A stretch of 64,000 nt of DNA, from assembly GCA_903813345.2 (NCBI GenBank), contig CAIIXF020000001.1, forward strand, positions 42,005,366 to 42,069,365, written 5' to 3'. The translations under genes and the position numbers were made by a program. The notes beneath the pieces were generated by a model. That model was not told the DNA's origin. It ran no database searches and saw only the letters and a program-made list of their open reading frames with translations. The DNA comes from Owenia fusiformis (Eukaryota; Annelida; Polychaeta; Sabellida; Oweniidae). This document shows, in pieces, positions 36,619-48,555 of the stretch. Position 1 is the first letter of the stretch; each line of letters begins with the position of its first letter.

Positions 36619-37473
36619 GAGATTATCCTATAGTCGGTTCAGGATATTGGGATTATCCCGAGGCTAATATAATATATCTGCCCGAGGGCCGTAGGTAACA
36701 AAAATGAACCAATATGCGGGACGTAAAGCTATATCTGCCCGTTGATGAAAAGGTAAGTTTTTACAAACCTGCTTTGTGTACCTGTGACACGTCCAAGTAT
36801 GGAATAAATAATACTTCTGTTTGTATGTAGGTGTGTTATTTACACAACATACAACATTCGAGTTTATTCTCACACAGGATACAGCATATCCCCATGCATA
36901 TGTAGTTGTGTTATTCGAACAACATACAGCATATCCCCATTTATCCCATACTTGGACGTGTTACGGGTACGTAAAGCCGGTTTGTAAAAACTTATATCTT
37001 CATCAGCGGGCAGATATAGCTTTACGTCCCGCTCCGAGCGGGCAGATATAGTATATCTGCCCGCTACGTCATAATCGCAGTTCCCGTATTGGTTCTTTTT
37101 TGTAACGTTCGCATACTGTAAACGACAATGGAGAAAAACGCAAACAATCGATCGCGATCTGTTTGATGCTTTAGAGAAGGGAAGGAGCAGTATGCCCCGT
37201 TAATATTCAAATATTTGAACAGGAAAATCCGGCTACGGACAAGAATAAAAAACTGGACATGAATATTTTAAAATAATTCCACGATTGGTTGCAACAATTG
37301 AACAATGTGATTGGTATGGGATAAACAGATCATCCTATAGTCGGTTCAGGATATTGGGATTATCCCTTGGCCAATATAATATATCTTCCCTCGGGACCTA
37401 CGGACCTCGGGCAGATATATTATATTGGCCTCGGGATAATCCCAATATCCTGAACCTCATATAGGATAATCTC
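36619..37473. repeat. Nested palindrome family, copy 3
   Basis: Outer arms 36619-36695 and 37396-37473 are reverse complements (GATTATCCTATAGTCGGTTC and CAGGATATTGGGATTATCCC within the left arm). Inner arms 36699-36808 and 36941-37104 pair through TTTACAAACC...CACGTCCAAGTATGG, and the loop between them is satellite DNA (36822-36940). The right side has its own hairpin, 37333-37468, with apex CTCGGGACCTACGGACCTCG. The spacer 37105-37325 shows nothing else. Confidence 0.75.
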
Positions 37474-37966
37474 TATTTATCCTATGCCAAGTAGAGTTTC
37501 AAGGAGATAAGTTGGCAAGATATATCCCGTATCCTGATTTTGAGGTTTCCATATCCTGAACCTCCATATCTCCCGCCATATCTCCCGCTCCAGGGCATAT
37601 CTGCCCGCTTCGAAAAAAATTTGAAAAATAAGAAAAAATTAAAAAAAAAGAAAAAATGTGAAAAAATTTGAAAAAATTAAAAAATTGAATTGAAAAAAGA
37701 AAGAAATAGAAAATATAGAAAAAATTTGAAAAATGTGGAAAAATTTAAAAAATAAAAAATATTGAAAAAATTGAAAGAAAATTAGAAAACTCTACTTGGT
37801 ATAGGATAAAGCAGTTATGTACGGTCGGTTTGGATATAGGGTTCATCCCTCGTGAGCTATGCACATCTACCTTCGGTCCCTACGGTCCCTCAGGTAGATA
37901 TGCATATCTCCCTCTGGATAAACCCCATATACAAAACCTCCCAGTACATAACCCTTATGTATTATG
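37333..37966. repeat. Nested palindrome family, copy 4
   Basis: Terminal hairpins 37333-37468 (shared with copy 3) and 37809-37966 flank inner arms 37457-37480 (ATGCCAAGTAGAGTTT) and 37785-37808 (AAACTCTACTTGGTAT). The loop is an A-rich tract (37610-37785) preceded by short CGGGCAGATAT-type dyads. The right hairpin has arms of about 60 bp (TTATGTACGGTCGGTTTGG with the inverse of CCTCCCAGTACATAAC) and apex TTCGGTCCCTACGGTCCC. Confidence 0.75.
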
Positions 37967-38225
37967 TAGTTTTGTTATTCGCGCAACATACAGCATATCC
38001 CCGTGTTTTATGTAGTTGTGTTATTCGAACAACATACAGCATATCCCCGTGTTTTATGTACTCAGTAGTTGTGTTATTCGCACAACATATCCCCATGTAT
38101 TTTGTAGTTGTGTTATTCACACAACATACAGCATATATATTTATATAAAACTTTTATATGTATGCATTTAGTCGTGTTATTTACACTTCATGCAGTATAT
38201 ACTTTTATGTAGTCAGTATAAGACA

Positions 38226-40646
38226 ACAGACCGCATGGATACACGTTGTGCTTTCGTTACAGGGCATCAAGATCATTTTTATCTTAATCGATTGGATGCG
38301 ATTGAACAGATTACTCTTTATGATATTTCAAATAAGCTCATTTGTTCTATTTCTGTGATTTATATTCGTCTAGCTTGTATTTGCAAGCTGCGATTAATTG
38401 GGATAGCGATGGCCAATTTGTGCTGATGGATTCTTTTATTATTAATGTTTAGAAATATAATACCTGTGGATATCATAACATGACTTGATGAATAGCATTG
38501 GTATAACTATAATAACATATCATAACTCAAAATTGATTCATTCTTGCACTTTTGCTTGATAAAAATCATTAAATTATAAACCATTAAACGTTAAAACAAA
38601 GAAAAAATGGATCGCCTATGCCTCCTAATGATAAAATGCTCAATTGAGTAGCCCATGGGGACCTTTAAGATAACTTTAATTATCGATAGCATTTCTCAAG
38701 TTTCTCTTTTCTTTCGTATGCCATGGATAATTGTTTTAAATTGGATGTCAACGTCGAAATGACACAGTCAATGAATGAATGCTTTGAGAGCCAATTAAAA
38801 AAATGAATCGAGCATGTTTAATTTAGAAAAATCTAAGAGAAACAACGACCGAGTCTTGAAGAAAAAACAGTCAATTCATAATCCAATCTAGCTAGTGCAC
38901 AGTTCGTTCATTATGAACTCTGCCAATTGATACATACGATAACTTAATGTAATACTTAATAAGGTAATATTAATCATACAGACATAATAAAATCTGATTG
39001 CATGATTCTGATTGCATGAAACTGTATAAAGAACAATGTTTTTTTTCATTTTGAGTGACAAATTGACATCGTTTTTTAAAAGTACAATATTTTTCAGATG
39101 AGTATTTACTTAATGAACCACCCAGCGCCCACCGCGTATTATTTTTATGCTTAAGTCAAGTCAGGAAGGGAGTAGCGTCAGCTGCAAAGTGATCTCTGGA
39201 TTAACGATATGGGAACCTCATTTATCATATATGATTTTCACAAATCAATTCATCACTCAGTGCAAAGAACCATTATTAAATTCCTCAAGCGTTTGGTTTC
39301 ATAAATTGACTTTAAATGACATAAGTGCCATAATTAGCCCCATCAAGTATTTGATTTAAAGATTGCACATTCGTTTAACTTGTCACAGACGTCGTGGTCG
39401 TAGTAGAAGAAGTAGTAGTTGTAGGACTCTTCTTTTTTAATTCATGTTCCGCAAACCGTTCTCATTTTATATCTTTGTGTACATCAAGTCATTTTACAAT
39501 ACTACAAAATGTTATATAATAGTAGTAGGACTGTTCCTTAAAAATGGAATCATCGTGGGTTGTTCCGAGGTATACTGATATTTTGAGATACAATGAAAGA
39601 AAATAGTCAATGATGGACAAATGGGAAATATTTTGTGTACAAATACCCACAATAATTATTTCTTTGATTGCTCGGATTGTCGGCGACAATCCAATTTCTC
39701 GAAGATTTCTTGGTTCACAATATCATGTGACTACAAATTAAAATAATTTACTTGAATTACCCAAGTAGCTTATGGAATGAGCCTTGGCCTAGCGGATTTC
39801 TCGCTAATATTCAATTGTGATGACTTTAAATAATAACCAGTTCTTTAATTTTGTGATTGACACAAAAAACTCATAAACTCACAAATAACTCATATGATTA
39901 TAATGATATTTGTGATTTTATGACTACAAACTCTTTAATTTATATTATTTAATCTTATTTGATGGTCAATACATCAAAATATTTCAAAACGTTGAAAAAC
40001 AATTGGAAGTGTCAGTAAGGCGTCAAAATATGTAAGCAAATGAGTTAACTATGTTCTTATTATACAGAGCGCTGCAATACCTTTTTGTGTAAGCCTAATT
40101 TGAGGTCAAACGGAAAAGATAGACCCAACCATGTTGTTTTACATATGTTTTCATTTTAGATGTTGTTTTAAAATTGGTTGCCATGATAACCACAAAATAA
40201 ATAAAGATTGCAAGAACAACAACTTCAAGAAAACAATTGTGTTATATACTTTTTTACGTTATGGAAAACTATGAGTCTCGGGCTTCTCGGTCCGAGGTTA
40301 TTATTCCCCCCCCCAAGGCCCATTACGAATGGTTATCTAAGTTGAACCCATCAACCCTGGATCCTATGAAAGGTAAATCGTCCACGACAAAATTTTAGGA
40401 AAATTGGATTTATTTGTATTGAGGTTATTGTCTTGATAAGTGAGTGGGGCAAAATTAATTCAGGTTCCACAGCATGTCATAGGACAGGTACAGTGTAAAA
40501 TTTGATTTCTTTGTGTTTACTTTTCATCTATTGACGGAGTGAATAGAGTGTAATTAGTTCTGTTTTAGTACACTGCATGTGTCAGTCCAGGTGTAAACAC
40601 TGAGCATGGATAGAGCAGAATTGTAAGTAAGCTTAGATCAATACTC
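38226..40646. other. Unannotated AT-rich stretch
   Basis: No gene, RNA or structured repeat was recognised. A C-run occurs at about 40306. Confidence 0.4.
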
Positions 40647-40894
40647 TAGGTAGCAACAAATATAAATAAATAAATTGTTTTATTTTAAAGAGGCAAAGTA
40701 ACAAAAGAAGAGAACATGTACATTTTTATATTGATTTCAAATGATGGAAACTATCGAAAACTTTCCACGTTGGTTTTGGATAGCTTACCAAGTGTCCATT
40801 CTTTAAAAAAAATAGAAAACGAATGCACTCTTCTTTGTAAAAACTGTACATTCTTTAAGATAAACTACAGTTCATTCTGTTGTGTTGCTACCTA
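40647..40894. mobile_element. ~248-bp MITE, TIR TAGGTAGCAACA
   Basis: TAGGTAGCAACA at 40647 is mirrored exactly by TGTTGCTACCTA ending at 40894. If the outer TA is the target duplication the TIR is GGTAGCAACA, which would suit a Tc1/mariner-type MITE. The interior is AT-rich and non-coding. Confidence 0.6.
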
Positions 40895-41476
40895 AGTGGG
40901 TTTAATAGCTAATTTACGGTTATTGTGGCTACTTGTCACGATGAAAAACAATGACAAGTGTGACAATAATTTGTCTGACAGTAATCGATAATATTCAAAG
41001 ATTGTGAGGCATTGGGGGCTGTAAGCGCCACTTATGTCTGATTTTAGGCCATCATTTTGCGACTTCTTAAAATACGTCTAGACAACATCATTGAAGTAAA
41101 TTCAGACACTACTGGTAGAAGGGTTTCCCGATCGAGAATGGATGATTAGGAAAGCTCTCAATGGTAACTGCTGATCAAAATTAATGAATACATTGACATG
41201 ATTATTAAATTGTGAAACAGCTGATGAGATCTCATATTAGGTCACTTTTATTATTCGATGTGAATCAATAACGTTCTAAAAGTACTGATACACATACTGT
41301 AACTTCAAAGTCAAAGAACTTGAAGGAATTCTCTATTTAATATAAGGAGGTAGAGTCGAGCGATGAAGATGTAACAAGCGGGGTTTCCTCATCTACTGAT
41401 GTGCCTAATGCATCCGTAAATGATACATGAGATCTTAAATAGAAGTTGACAATTGCAGATATCGACGACTTATCTT
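40895..41476. other. Unannotated spacer
   Basis: No gene or repeat is recognised. Confidence 0.35.
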
Positions 41477-41738
41477 AGTGTGTATTCGCTAAAAAATATT
41501 GCAACTAGCGGTGAAGTAATATTGTATAATCTATTTTATGAAGTTTCAAGCGAACATGTTCTCATTTGGTGTTAGTTTGAGATAGTTATCATGCAATAAA
41601 GCTATTAAAGTGTGTATTCGCTAGAAACTATCGCAACTAGCAGTGAAGTAATATTATATAATCTGTTTTATGAAGTTTCTAGAGAAAATGTTGTCATTTG
41701 GTGTTAGTTTGAGATAGTTATCATGCAATAAAGCTATT
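41477..41738. repeat. Tandem duplication, 131-bp unit x2
   Basis: GTGTGTATTCGCTA begins at about 41478 and again at about 41609, and both units run to ATGCAATAAAGCTATTAAAG. The two units are about 93 percent identical by eye, so the duplication is fairly recent. It abuts the left end of the element at 41739. Confidence 0.9.
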
Positions 41739-44379
41739 AAAGCAACAGGGTCCAGGATAGCCTATTGATGTTATGAATGATAACCCTCATTTGAAAGATT
41801 GGGTAAACAGATAAGCTCGATAGTTGAGTCAAAAGTCGACCCTCACTCGATAGTTGGTGGCTAGCGGACTTCTCAGCAGAGGGCAATAAAATCTATTCAA
41901 ATGCTAATAACGCAGATGCGAGTAGGTAGTTACCAGATTCACCACCAGGTGGCTCGTTCGGGTCAGATAGCATGGCGGGTATGGTAGAAAGTTCCCTCTA
42001 ACTTAAATTACATCTATTTGCGAGGTTCAATTTTCATATAACCCTTATGTAGCTAATAGTTATGCAAATTAAAATATGTCCAGTAAAAGAAAATGTTATC
42101 TGTCCAATACAAGAAAAGATATTTCACTTTTTGTGATTTTGTAGTATGGGGTCTATGGGGAATCAACCCGAATTAGAACGGTCAAGACAAGTAATCTAGT
42201 CAACATTATATATTCGTATGTTCATCAATATTTACTAAGAATGGTGCCACAATTGAAGTAAACCTCTGGTTAATTATTTTCAATAAACCTATGAGCAAAC
42301 GTTTAAATGATAATTTTGATGTTCTGTTACATATTGGAGAAGCAATCTTTGGGATATGACCTAAATTTCTGATTTTCCACTGTGTCCCTGTATACCCCTA
42401 CTTCAAAAGATATATGTTATTTGTCATTTTTCATTATGAACCAACCATAAATGTATTTTTTCTTGTTTACATACAGAATGAACTTTCGGTTTTCAAATAT
42501 TGCAAGACGGTACTGCATTTATTTGTCCAGGATATCGAGCAAACAAATGCGTGTCAATTTACACTGTAATATCCTACATACTTATATTTCAAGGGTAGTT
42601 TTGAAGAATAATCTAGAAAATTCATGTTTTCAAATGGATTCATCCTTGTCAAAGAACGTGAATGAGGATATGCCGTTTGAAAAACTCACAACATGTTTCA
42701 AGTTCTTACAACTCTTGGTTAAAAAATAATAATTTGAAAGTTGTGATTTCGAATGTAATATCCTACTCAATGAAATTTGTTGATATTTGTGAATTTTTTC
42801 TTTCGAAATGCACATTGCTGGATAACAGAACCTTGCCATGTTCGAGATGCACGAAAAGTGTTTTGTTAATACTTGACGTCGTACGGATATTTGGATGTGA
42901 TTGACGTTTTCGTTAATCTCCTACCACTGTAATTTCCAACTTAATTTTTGGAAGCCAAATGTGATAGTCACGAATTGATATTTAAGTCACACGTTGATGC
43001 ATACATCATGTGTGTACATTAACTGTCGAATACATGCCAACTTACATTTATATAAATATCCACAATTAACTCAAATCATCAATTCTCGAAACGGTTTATT
43101 ATTTAACTTGGTGAATTGAATGTTTCATTTTGATTCATAATTATGGTATCGGATTTGAGTATAATATAAGTCGAGGCTTAAACAAAGCAATAAAATTACG
43201 TGAAACCTTTTGTGAAAATTCGAATGATTTTTCAAAAATCCTCCTTCAAAGTGATACCAAAGTGCTCACCGGGAGTGGAAATTTCGTCTTGTGTAATCAA
43301 AATAATAGAGCGGGTGATTTGAATTTTTGTTTGAGTTTATAGTTTACATCTATAAATTGAAAAATGTATCGCCTAATTGAGAGGTTCATGCATATTTTGG
43401 CGATCTATCATTATAAAGGGCTAAATATTGTGCAAAAACAGGAGTTGACACGCTTACATTTGAAAATGAAATTTCCTACATAATCGTCGACTCATGTTTA
43501 AAAGTCATGAAAACAAGGTTGAACACAAAACATTGACCCAGTTACTGTCTATTCAGCATGGGTTCACTAAGGGAAATATTATTAATGACTTAAATCGTTT
43601 ACAGTTAAGTTGTATTCCAAGAAACTTATCAATTTAGAAATGCAAATTGTTCAATTTTGTTTTTCAATTATAAAAAATGGCACCTGTAGAGAACAACGTT
43701 TTCAAAAATTTTTAAAACGGAGTTATTATCTTATGCAACATTCATTGGCATGCGTAAGGGAATAAATAGGAAGAATATGCATTTGATTCTATATCTTGTT
43801 CCTAAAGGAGTTTGTTAAGGAGCGGTATATCTTAACGTACTTTTATCATCCCGAACTCAAACATTTCGAATACTTATTTCGAGAACGCTTTGTTGAGAAT
43901 GGATTCGAGATGTACTCAAAATAAGTGCGTTAAAATGTGTATTATCATCTAAATAACCATCTCACAAATTATTTTGGAAATCAAAGATGTACGATTTTTG
44001 AGATTTTTATTTTCGAATGTTGACTTACTTACTTGGCTTGACTGAGAAGTCACATTTTCAAAAAAGATTAACTTTTCAAAGTTGATAAACAATTATCGAA
44101 ACCATATTTCTAGATGTACATTTACATGCAGATTTCAAATATGACATCGCTTTGACTGAATTTTGAATATTAATGACGTAAATCAAGATTATTTCTACTT
44201 GCATGTAGTCTATTGGGTAATCATTATTTCAGCTGACGGGTCCGATATTTGGTATATAACGAATGCACACTAGTGTCGAGAGGGTCGACTTTTGACCCAA
44301 CTATCGAGCTTATCTGTTTACCCAATCTTTCAAATGAGGGTTATCATTCATAACATCAATAGGCTATCCCTGTTGCTTT
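41739..44379. mobile_element. 2.64-kb element with ~105-bp near-identical TIRs
   Basis: The ends AAAGCAACAGGG and the inverted copy are followed by a shared roughly 105-bp run (ATAGCCTATTGATGTTATGA, GATTGGGTAAACAGATAAGC, CAAAAGTCGACCCTC), with only a few substitutions and one small indel. High TIR identity suggests recent mobility. No target duplication is visible (CTATT left, GTGGT right). Frames inside (42451-42729, 43130-43342) show no transposase motif, so it is non-autonomous or of unknown class. It contains a full-length copy of the CCACCAGGTGGC repeat unit (about 41918-44230). Confidence 0.75.
41918..44230 (+). repeat. Dispersed repeat with CCACCAGGTGGC core, copy 2 (longest)
   Basis: It begins AGATGCGAGTAGGTAGTT and then the core at 41942-41953. 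It shares its first roughly 250 bp with copy 1 (8262-7985 reversed) and its last roughly 150 bp with 7862-7960 reversed and 54245-54290. The interior between is unique in this window. Confidence 0.55.
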
Positions 44380-45298
44380 GTGGTCACTGAGAAAACATTG
44401 AAATGTGAATGAATGACTTTCAAGTAGTGACCTTTTGTGTAGCAGCCTAGTTTATATATAGTTACCTCAACGTCCAAATATAAGACCATGGATTACTGAC
44501 TTTCTTGCACATACGCTGCGCTATGAATTTTCTTAGTCTAATAAAAATATCTTGCATTTTGCGAATGGAAAATTGCACCATTTACCGGTTAAATCAATTT
44601 AAACCCAAATGAAGAAAACAGTTAAACCTCTAACGGTGCAGGCCCACCAGTGCGTCCGGTTTGAGCATTCGGATGCTGTCAATGTCATTAACGAGTGCTC
44701 AGATTCCATCAAATTATATGTTGCAACAGCTCATTTTTATGTGATCATTTTAAGATTAACCTGACCTAAAACATTCTTATTTTTTCATTTAGAATTCCTC
44801 ACAGAAGTTAAATTTGACAGGACTCTGATGCATCACTTTGGTTATCTTCAACATTCTCATGTAACCATGTTCAAGACGATTGGGTATAGGTTGCCAATTA
44901 CACTTGGAAATAGATTTGGGAAATCGGTGCCATTTCTACACCATCTGAGTTTCAATTTATCACATCCGTGCCAGTGTATCTATGGGCACGATGACATTAC
45001 TTGCTGAATTTCTATACTAATCACACTTGTCCTAATCAAGTTGTATGGAAAGCTCTCAATCAGTTAATGTCGTTAATATACGAGTGTCTGGTCAGACTCG
45101 AAGAAATATCTCTGTAACTAGCTCTGGAATCCATCACTTTTCACTGGTTTCAGATATTTTTTCACCAGGAATTGAAATTATTTTGATGAATATCATATGA
45201 TTTATACACTGGTAGCGCATGTTTGCGTCATGAGGATTTCTAAGGTAATACACTAATAGATAGATACAAATGGTTATGCTCAATATTTTTCAGACCCC
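44380..45298. other. Unannotated spacer
   Basis: No gene or repeat is recognised. Confidence 0.35.
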
Positions 45299-45302
45299 TT
45301 AA

Positions 45303-46068
45303 AGGAGTGGTATCGATTATGGTGGACTTTTTTAACACACGTTTCTCTTAAACCAGTCATACAAAATAAAAGATCTAACACATCGTCAATTTAATGGTCA
45401 TCTTTTGAATGGTAACAATATAATTTGTAAAATATATATATACTTTTATCTTAATTGTTTTAGGAAACACATCACACACTTGTTTTGTTCTTGGTATCAT
45501 ATTTCTAAAGTGAAATGAAACATGCATCTTTCCGAACCTCATTGGAACCAAACGACATAAACACAACATGTTTAGGTCTCTCAATATTGTAATTGTACAA
45601 AGGAAATTTTGGTTGATTTTAAAAAAGTATCTTGTTAATGAAATAAAAGGTTTATCTTGATTTTTATATATATATATTTTTTTTGGGGGGGGGGGGGTCG
45701 ATTTTGTTTTAATTTTTTGAATACTTTTTTGAAACCAACCTAAACTTCCTTTGTACAACTATAATATTGAGAGGTCTAAAACATGTTGTATATGCTATTT
45801 TGTTCCAACAATTAAGGTTCGGAAAGACATTTTATTTCATTCTCAAGAATTGGTAGAAAGGAGCAAAAACAATTGCACAAAAAACAATTTTTTAAACAAA
45901 AACAGTTACTAAGTATATAAAATATTTCTAAATAATTTTCGCATTAAATTGTTGCCAATCGGTCAACATTACCTAAAATACCGTGTTTTTTCACAGAATG
46001 TTTTCAATAATTGGTTTAAGAGAAAAACATTGTCGAATTCAATTCACCATATCGATACCTATCCTTTG
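45303..46068. mobile_element. TTAA-flanked foldback element, copy 1 (766 bp)
   Basis: AGGAGTGGTATCGAT at the left and its inverse at the right lead into arms that stay complementary for about 350 bp (TTTCTCTTAAACCA, TTTCCGAACCTCATTGGAAC, ACATGTTTAGGTCTCTCAAT). TTAA lies at 45299-45302 and 46069-46072, the target type of piggyBac/Kolobok-like transposition. The exact centre (about 45685) is a run of about 13 G. No protein is encoded; open frames in the arms are artefacts. A second copy is at 51596-52324. Confidence 0.8.
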
Positions 46069-46238
46069 TTAAGGCAAAACGATCAAAAGGGAGCCAAAGA
46101 GTATCAAGGGACATATACACAACGTGAAGGGAAGCATTTAAAGCCACAACTCTCCAAGTAAAATAAACGCACATTATCCAATCTCTAACCCAGAGCCATC
46201 CTTTATTTAATGCTTTAGAGGGAAGTATTCAAAGGATA

Positions 46239-46512
46239 ATACAGCATTGGCTGATCTGGGGGGGGGGGGGGGGGTGGGCGGGGTGGGCCCAGAAAAATGT
46301 TTGGCCCCAAAAAATGTTGGGCCAAAAAAGGCCTTAAGAACCCAAAAAGAAGGCATTTTTGGTCAATATTGGGCCAAATTTAAAAGAAAATGGCCTCAAA
46401 ATTTCATAATTTTGGTCCACTCTTTGGTTTTAGGGGCCCAGACTTTTTTCTCTTACCTGAAATTTACCCCCCCCCCTTTGTTGGTTCCCAGATCCGCCCC
46501 TGATACAGGTAT
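46239..46512. mobile_element. hAT-like MITE with CAGGGGCGGATCTGGG end
   Basis: The right end, inverted, reads CAGGGGCGGATCTGGG. The left end (CAGCATTGGCTGATCTGGGG) is a decayed version leading into a run of about 18 G at 46258. CAGGGGCGGAT-type ends are common in hAT-derived MITEs. The open frame through it translates to low-complexity Gly/Pro text and is not a gene. Confidence 0.6.
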
Positions 46513-46902
46513 CCATCAATGCACATTATGTCCAACACCCGTCTACTACCACACCATTCAGCAATCATGCATTCGTTTAGTATTTTCCGCTTCTTATGGT
46601 TAACAAAAATCTAGCGAATGATGTATCCAGTAACTGAATATTAGTAATCAATCAAAAGTTATGTCATGTAATAAATGATTTATCGCTTATAATTTAAAAT
46701 AAATGTTTCAATGGAAATATAGCACACAAAGAAAAAGTATTCGATTTCCCGAGTGTGATATAATATCGGTAATCACAATACAAAAAATCTGTCAGATCGA
46801 AAGAAGAAATCTGTCAGATTTTGAAATAAGAATCTTCCTGAATTACATGTACGTATTCAACAAACGGACAAAAATGTGTTAATTAGAAATCAAACAATAT
46901 AT
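46513..46902. other. Unannotated spacer
   Basis: No gene or repeat is recognised. Confidence 0.35.
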
Positions 46903-47765
46903 CGGGTGTCCCAAAAAAACGTCACACTTTTTGACTTGTAATATCTCATTTATTTGAAAGCCAAGTTCTTTGAAAATTCTCAGGGACCAACTTTAGGCTG
47001 TTTGCAGGAAGCATTGAAAATATCAAAGCGATTTGTTATAAATCCAGTGAGAATTGCTCAATACACAAATGCAAGTCAAGAAATACAATATCAGGGCAAC
47101 TTTCTTATTTCAACCTGTTTTCAACCTTCTTCCACTTCCAATCGTGGCTCTTTTTTCCATCCTGATAATGCTCTTGCGAATCTCATCTAAAGTGATTTTC
47201 TCCCAGGAAGCAGAAATTCTGTCCTTTAATCCCTGCTCTTTGAACTTGTCATTATATCCATGGTACACATTTCCTTCAAAGAGTCCCCAGCCTTTTTCCT
47301 TGAAACAATTAGCTTTATCTCCATCGCTGAAAACCATGATTGCTCTTTTGCAAATGACACTTTGGAATGAATTTGTCTTGGACACAAGTATCAATACAAG
47401 AATCTCACCAGCTTGACACATTTAAATAGGTTGACACTGATTGCCAACTTCTGCAAGGTCAATACTGACAACATTTTAATCACCTTGGCAACCATACAGC
47501 ACTTAGTATCTGACCTGCATAACCATTTGCCTGTTATTACTGGGTGCTTAATGCACTTCTCAGTTGACGAAACACTGATATTTCATTTTTAATATGATTT
47601 TTTTGTTCCAGTCAGTAAATCAAAAATATGAGTTGGATTTTTTTATCTTTTCACAGTCAATACAAAATATCCTGATCCCAATAATTACAAAATTTTAATG
47701 ATTTCAGTGCAAAGGAAGCTGAGATATTGCTAGTCAAAAAGTGTGACGTTTTTTTGGGACACTCG
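46903..47765 (-). mobile_element. Internally deleted mariner-like element (863 bp)
   Basis: Both ends carry CGRGTGTCCCAAAAAAACGT followed by CACACTTTTTGACTWG, inverted, giving roughly 35-bp TIRs with very few differences. The GTGTCCCAAAAAAACGTCAC start is typical of mariner-like elements. The - strand interior holds the C-terminal part of a transposase (separate entry). At 863 bp it lacks the rest. Confidence 0.85.
47113..47330 (-). pseudogene. Mariner transposase C-terminal fragment
   Basis: The - strand reads WGLFEGNVYHGYNDKFKEQG, then LKDRISASWEKITLDEIRKS and an RMEKRATIGSGRR end. This corresponds to the final helices of Tc1/mariner transposases (W..L...VY......ELK..I..W..I....IR....M..R....I...G). 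The catalytic domain is not readable upstream. The fragment lies inside TIRs of the same type, so it is the remnant of that element's own enzyme. Confidence 0.7.
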
Positions 47766-48266
47766 CAAGAAAGATGCTATACTTGTATCAGAATTTTTTG
47801 AATATGGCAGATTCATACGTTGATATGGCAGATTCATATGTAAATACTACGTATTCAATGGTAAGCTCGGCCGTCAATATCTGACAGATTCTGGGCAAAA
47901 ATCTGGCAGATGTATATGTGAATCAGGCGGATTCATATGTAAATCTGGCAGACTCACTAATCTGCCTTCTACTGCACCACCATCAAGATATGTCATATTC
48001 CGCGTAACATGTGGAATACAAGGAATAAATTTAATTAAAGTGTTCTTCTCAAGCGTGTTCCTATTAGTGAAATTGTAAACCGTATAACCCTTGTTCAATT
48101 TTTTTTATTATTCTCATTAGATGGGACTGATTATGAGGAGAGCAGTCTTAACTGAAATTCTAACAGAAAATAAGGAGGTAATCATATAAAGGAACTATCG
48201 AAAAAACGTTTGCGAACCCGTAGAATTATGGTCGTCTCGGGATTTGTTCTCCCCTTCTTAGTCACT
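47766..48266. other. Unannotated spacer
   Basis: A short run of diverged TCTGGCAGATTCATATGTAA units (about 47805-47960) is the only structure seen. It is probably a small degenerate tandem repeat of about 30 bp. Confidence 0.4.
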
Positions 48267-48555
48267 CAGCTGGATAACTCCAACTGCAGTTAGCTTCATG
48301 ACGTAATGATGACGTAGATCAACTTCGGTTAGAGTCATCCTAGGTGAAGCCGTTTTCTTTAAAATTCTCTAATATTGCGGTTGTTTGGGCATTCATTTAT
48401 CGTTGAATACAATCGTAGTTTTATTAATTTGTATGGCGAAACTTTTGGAATCAAGATTCAACTTAGTTTAGCTGAAATCGGAGGTTATCGAAAACGAAAG
48501 AATCTTGGCAACCATCTTGAACGAAGCTAACTGCAGTTAGAGTCATCCAGCCGTG
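48267..48555. mobile_element. 289-bp MITE, TIR CRGCTGGATRACTC
   Basis: CAGCTGGATAACTCCAACTG at the left and inverted CGGCTGGATGACTCTAACTG at the right continue through CAGTTAGCTTC, a 31-bp TIR with 3 differences. The interior is non-coding. No target duplication was fixed. Confidence 0.8.

Larger units (their letters stand above)
36380..38225. repeat. ~51-bp satellite, interrupted by palindromes
   Basis: Units carry GTTGTGTTATTCGAACAAC, then ATACAGCATATCCCC. They occur near 36430, 36482, 36532, 36582, then 36825-36940, then 37968, 38018, 38069, 38107 and 38165, at spacing of about 50 bp where uninterrupted. The GTTGT...ACAAC core is a small dyad. The blocks 36619-36820 and 36941-37966 are palindrome-family DNA, so the array is split by, or carried in, those elements. 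Confidence 0.75.

Noticed and set aside
39776-39805. GAGCCTTGGCCTAGCGGATT, a tRNA box-A look-alike
   Set aside because: No box B or T-arm follows at the right distance and no tRNA fold is possible.
45375-45758. 127-codon - frame and its + mirror frames
   Set aside because: It lies wholly within a long inverted repeat with a central G-run. There is no protein motif.
46247-46603. 118-codon frame starting with a Gly run
   Set aside because: It lies over a G-run and a hAT-like MITE, and the Gly/Pro text is translated low-complexity DNA.
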